DNA of 24,786 bases from DATKDU01 sp035512595 (GTDB taxonomy: Bacteria; Planctomycetota; Planctomycetia; Pirellulales; Pirellulaceae): NCBI GenBank assembly GCA_035512595.1, contig DATKDU010000505.1, positions 1-24,786 of the forward strand, read 5' to 3'. Under the pieces are notes generated by a model. It was not told where the DNA came from and did no database searches. It saw only the letters and a program-made list of their open reading frames with translations. Shown one piece after another: positions 24,401 through 24,786 of this stretch (position 1 is the first letter of the stretch; each line of letters starts with the position of its first letter). The position numbers were made by a program, and so were the translations under genes.

Positions 24401-24650
24401 CGCCCTGCAAGCCCTGGCGATGCTCAACGACAAGTTCATCGTGCGGCAATCGGAGCATCTGGCGGAACGGCTCGTTCGCGATGCCGCAACCGACGTGCGC
24501 GAGCAAGTGCGGCTCCTTTTCCGCCTGGTTCTCAGCCGCGAGCCAACCGACGCCGAGCGCGACGCCGTCGCCGCCTACGCCGGCAAACACGGCCTGGCCA
24601 ACGCTTGCCGGGTGCTGCTCAACAGCAATGAGTTCATGTTTGTGGACTAA
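21420..24650 (+). CDS. Planctomycete cytochrome c protein, PSCyt1-DUF1549-DUF1553 (PSD1)
   Basis: 1076 residues, exported (signal peptide about 1-22, TLTAAA-ES). PSCyt1 at about 25-120 has a haem site, Cys40-x-x-Cys43-His44. DUF1549 (PSCyt2) at about 150-355 has IDAFIL, RRVSFDLVGLPPTPDDIDAF, HWMDVVHYAETHGHDQDRPRENAWPYRD and a second CxxCH at 340-344 (CARCHDHKFDP). A middle beta-rich domain (about 380-690) and DUF1553 (about 755-1060: RSIANRLWHYHFGRGIVDTPNDFG, NRLLWRMNRARLDAESI) follow. The family is very common in planctomycetes, usually next to a DUF1501 gene, and is thought to work in envelope redox or polysaccharide degradation; the reaction is unknown. Three in-frame repeat inserts, at about residues 133-150, 472-508 and 839-886, lie in variable loops. 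The TAA stop touches the end of an insertion sequence. Confidence 0.95.
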   Translation: MHYWLALIVGIASFCATLTAAAESPVRFEKDVLPILTQRCGSCHGRNEPEAGLSFGDLAAATKELESGTRAIVPSKPEESELLRRVTSSDPGERMPSKGPPLPQDQIDKLRQWIAEGAQWPEHWAYRQLVRPSVGRPFRADLDGPEGPSYRNAIDAFILQTLFEKQLTPSPQADKRTLLRRVSFDLVGLPPTPDDIDAFLVNQAPDAYERVVDRLLASPRHGERWARHWMDVVHYAETHGHDQDRPRENAWPYRDYLIRTFNADVPYGRFIEQQIAGDVLWPEDTSAIVATGFLATGPWDESSLRDIREDSIDREIGRYLDRDDIVSTVVNTFLSTTVQCARCHDHKFDPISQVEYYGLQAVFAATDKANRAYDTDPAVAAKRRELIAARSKLREQKEQLDAALLSAEVASEVAQWEKTVTAAASLWQVLTPIEVKSSEGSTLTVQSDGSVLSGGTKPPKDTYTLVYTIGLAASGGAENQASGGREPPDGAGTNLGPAGNQGADAPRSPMITGLRLEVLTDSSLPKQGPGRQDNGNQHLNELVVKFAPKDKPDGATSIKLTNPRADFNQQGWSIEMALDGNEATAWGIFPEVGKPHVAIFELAEPIPIAGEATLTVELKQLHGGGHLIGRPRISVTSADKPIPIDAPSLPAEVASILATPSDQRTDRQRADLAAFVLNLKYDRLLAALPPRQFVYAGTSDFQPDGSFKPADKPRAVHVLKRGDIHQPGDAAVPSGLSIMPKDGGALSIADASHEGQRRAALAKWIASPESGLTWRSIANRLWHYHFGRGIVDTPNDFGRMGSFPSHPELLDWLAAELRDHGGELKRLHRQMVTSATYRQASGGRTKASGGREPPDRVQGSGFRVQPTGNKGQQSDAANLQSAIRNPQAIDADNRLLWRMNRARLDAESIHDAVAAISGTLDLKMGGPSVRQFIQTPGIHVTPNVDYQGFSVDDPANYRRSVYRFIFRTLPDPFMESLDCADSSQLTPVRSASVTALQALAMLNDKFIVRQSEHLAERLVRDAATDVREQVRLLFRLVLSREPTDAERDAVAAYAGKHGLANACRVLLNSNEFMFVD
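21817..21871. repeat. Paired palindrome inserted in frame in the cytochrome gene
   Basis: Arms 21817-21841 and 21847-21871 (25 bp) match at 23 positions after inversion; each arm is palindromic (GGCCCTTCCGGGCC). Encodes about VGRPFRADLDGPEGPSYR, between the haem domain and DUF1549 (RNAIDAFIL). Confidence 0.93.
22835..22945. repeat. GGCGAGCGGGGG repeats and inverted hairpin pair in the cytochrome gene
   Basis: A short unit at 22835, then 24 bp (8 codons) later the full hairpin arm 22859-22886, and an inverted arm 22918-22945 that matches it at 27 of 28 positions. Encodes ASGGAENQ, ASGGREPPD and GADAPRSPM, between TYTLVYTIGL and ITGLRLEVL, which are adjacent in typical family members. Confidence 0.93.
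23936..24076. repeat. Composite repeat in the cytochrome gene: 21-bp unit, hairpin, two 7-bp arrays
   Basis: A unit at 23936 is followed 21 bp later by the hairpin arm 23957-23984 and, without a gap, four copies of AGGGTTC (23985-24012). After 43 bp come three perfect copies of GCAATCC (24056-24076), the inverse of the GATTGCG unit in the cyclase. Encodes ASGGRTK, ASGGREPPD, RVQGSGFRVQP and LQSAIRNPQ, in the loop before DNRLLWRMN. Confidence 0.95.
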
Positions 24651-24786
24651 GAGGCTATCCGAAAAGTGATCTTGTTCTAAATTGCCGAAACTGCGTAGTG
24701 TGCTGGCTTCCATCTTCCCCAAACCAAGGAGCATGCACATGGACGTGCCAGCACGTGAAACGTATCCCAGCGACCTGACCGACACG
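24651..24786 (+). mobile_element. Left end of an IS5-like insertion sequence (cut by window)
   Basis: The stretch begins GAGGCTATCCGAAAAGTG directly after the cytochrome stop codon, like the terminal inverted repeat of IS5-related elements, and leads into a transposase start. The bases just before it, CTAA (24647-24650), fit the YTAR target that many IS5-group elements duplicate. The right end lies outside the window, so the duplication cannot be confirmed. Confidence 0.75.
24739..24786 (+). CDS. IS5-family transposase, first 16 residues
   Basis: MDVPARETYPSDLTDT, cut by the window end. YPSDLTD is the typical opening of IS5-family transposases with the DUF4096 N-terminal domain, followed in relatives by EW and a hydrophobic stretch. 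ATG 24739 is preferred over 24733 because AAGGAG (24726-24731) stands seven bases before it, against one. Confidence 0.8.
   Translation, partial: MDVPARETYPSDLTDT

Overview
The window looks like chromosomal DNA of a GC-rich planctomycete, most likely from the Pirellulales or a relative. Three things point there: a c-type cytochrome protein of the planctomycete PSCyt1/DUF1549/DUF1553 (PSD1) type, a secreted protein resembling the planctomycete TIGR03009 family, and a high density of short palindromes and tandem repeats. All family calls come from reading the translated sequence; no database search was run.

Layout. 1-278 (-): N-terminus of a molybdopterin [4Fe-4S] oxidoreductase, cut by the window edge. 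279-1032: no gene seen, with a paired palindrome at its end. 1033-5785 (+): a terpenoid-type group made of a squalene-hopene-cyclase-like enzyme, a DUF116 + polyprenyl diphosphate synthase fusion, and a chorismate-lyase-like (DUF98) protein. 6104-9806 (+): two MFS transporters and a HAD phosphatase that overlaps the second by ATGA. 9982-11163 (+): TIGR03009-like exported protein. 11281-11946 (-): four-helix membrane protein. 12155-15781 (+): very large AsmA/TamB-like protein. 16052-16876 (+): secreted CAP-domain protein, ended by a bidirectional terminator. 16987-19371 (-): TPR protein, MtnA and a membrane-anchored proline-rich protein. 19565-20488 (+): possible Tat-exported protein. 20543-21193 (-): unknown protein. 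21420-24650 (+): PSD1 cytochrome. 24651 to end (+): left end of an IS5-like insertion sequence, directly against the cytochrome stop codon.

The most striking signal is not one gene but a repeat system spread over the whole window. It has two parts. The first is paired palindromes: two inverted arms of about 22-28 bp, often palindromic themselves, with a spacer. The second is 7-bp tandem arrays with several unrelated unit sequences but always period 7. They occur between genes, supply the stop codons of four genes, form the start of one gene, and sit in frame inside three enzymes, where they encode peptides such as ASGGREPPD in family-variable loops. One hairpin family shows a compensatory base-pair change. 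This resembles the Rickettsia palindromic elements inserted in ORFs, the REP/BIME pairs of enterobacteria and the heptamer STRRs of cyanobacteria, combined in one genome.

The likely biological theme of 1033-5785 is isoprenoid or hopanoid-like lipid synthesis. The synthase fusion would make a polyprenyl diphosphate and the cyclase would act on a polyprene; the DUF98 protein raises the possibility of an aromatic head group. The product cannot be fixed from sequence alone.
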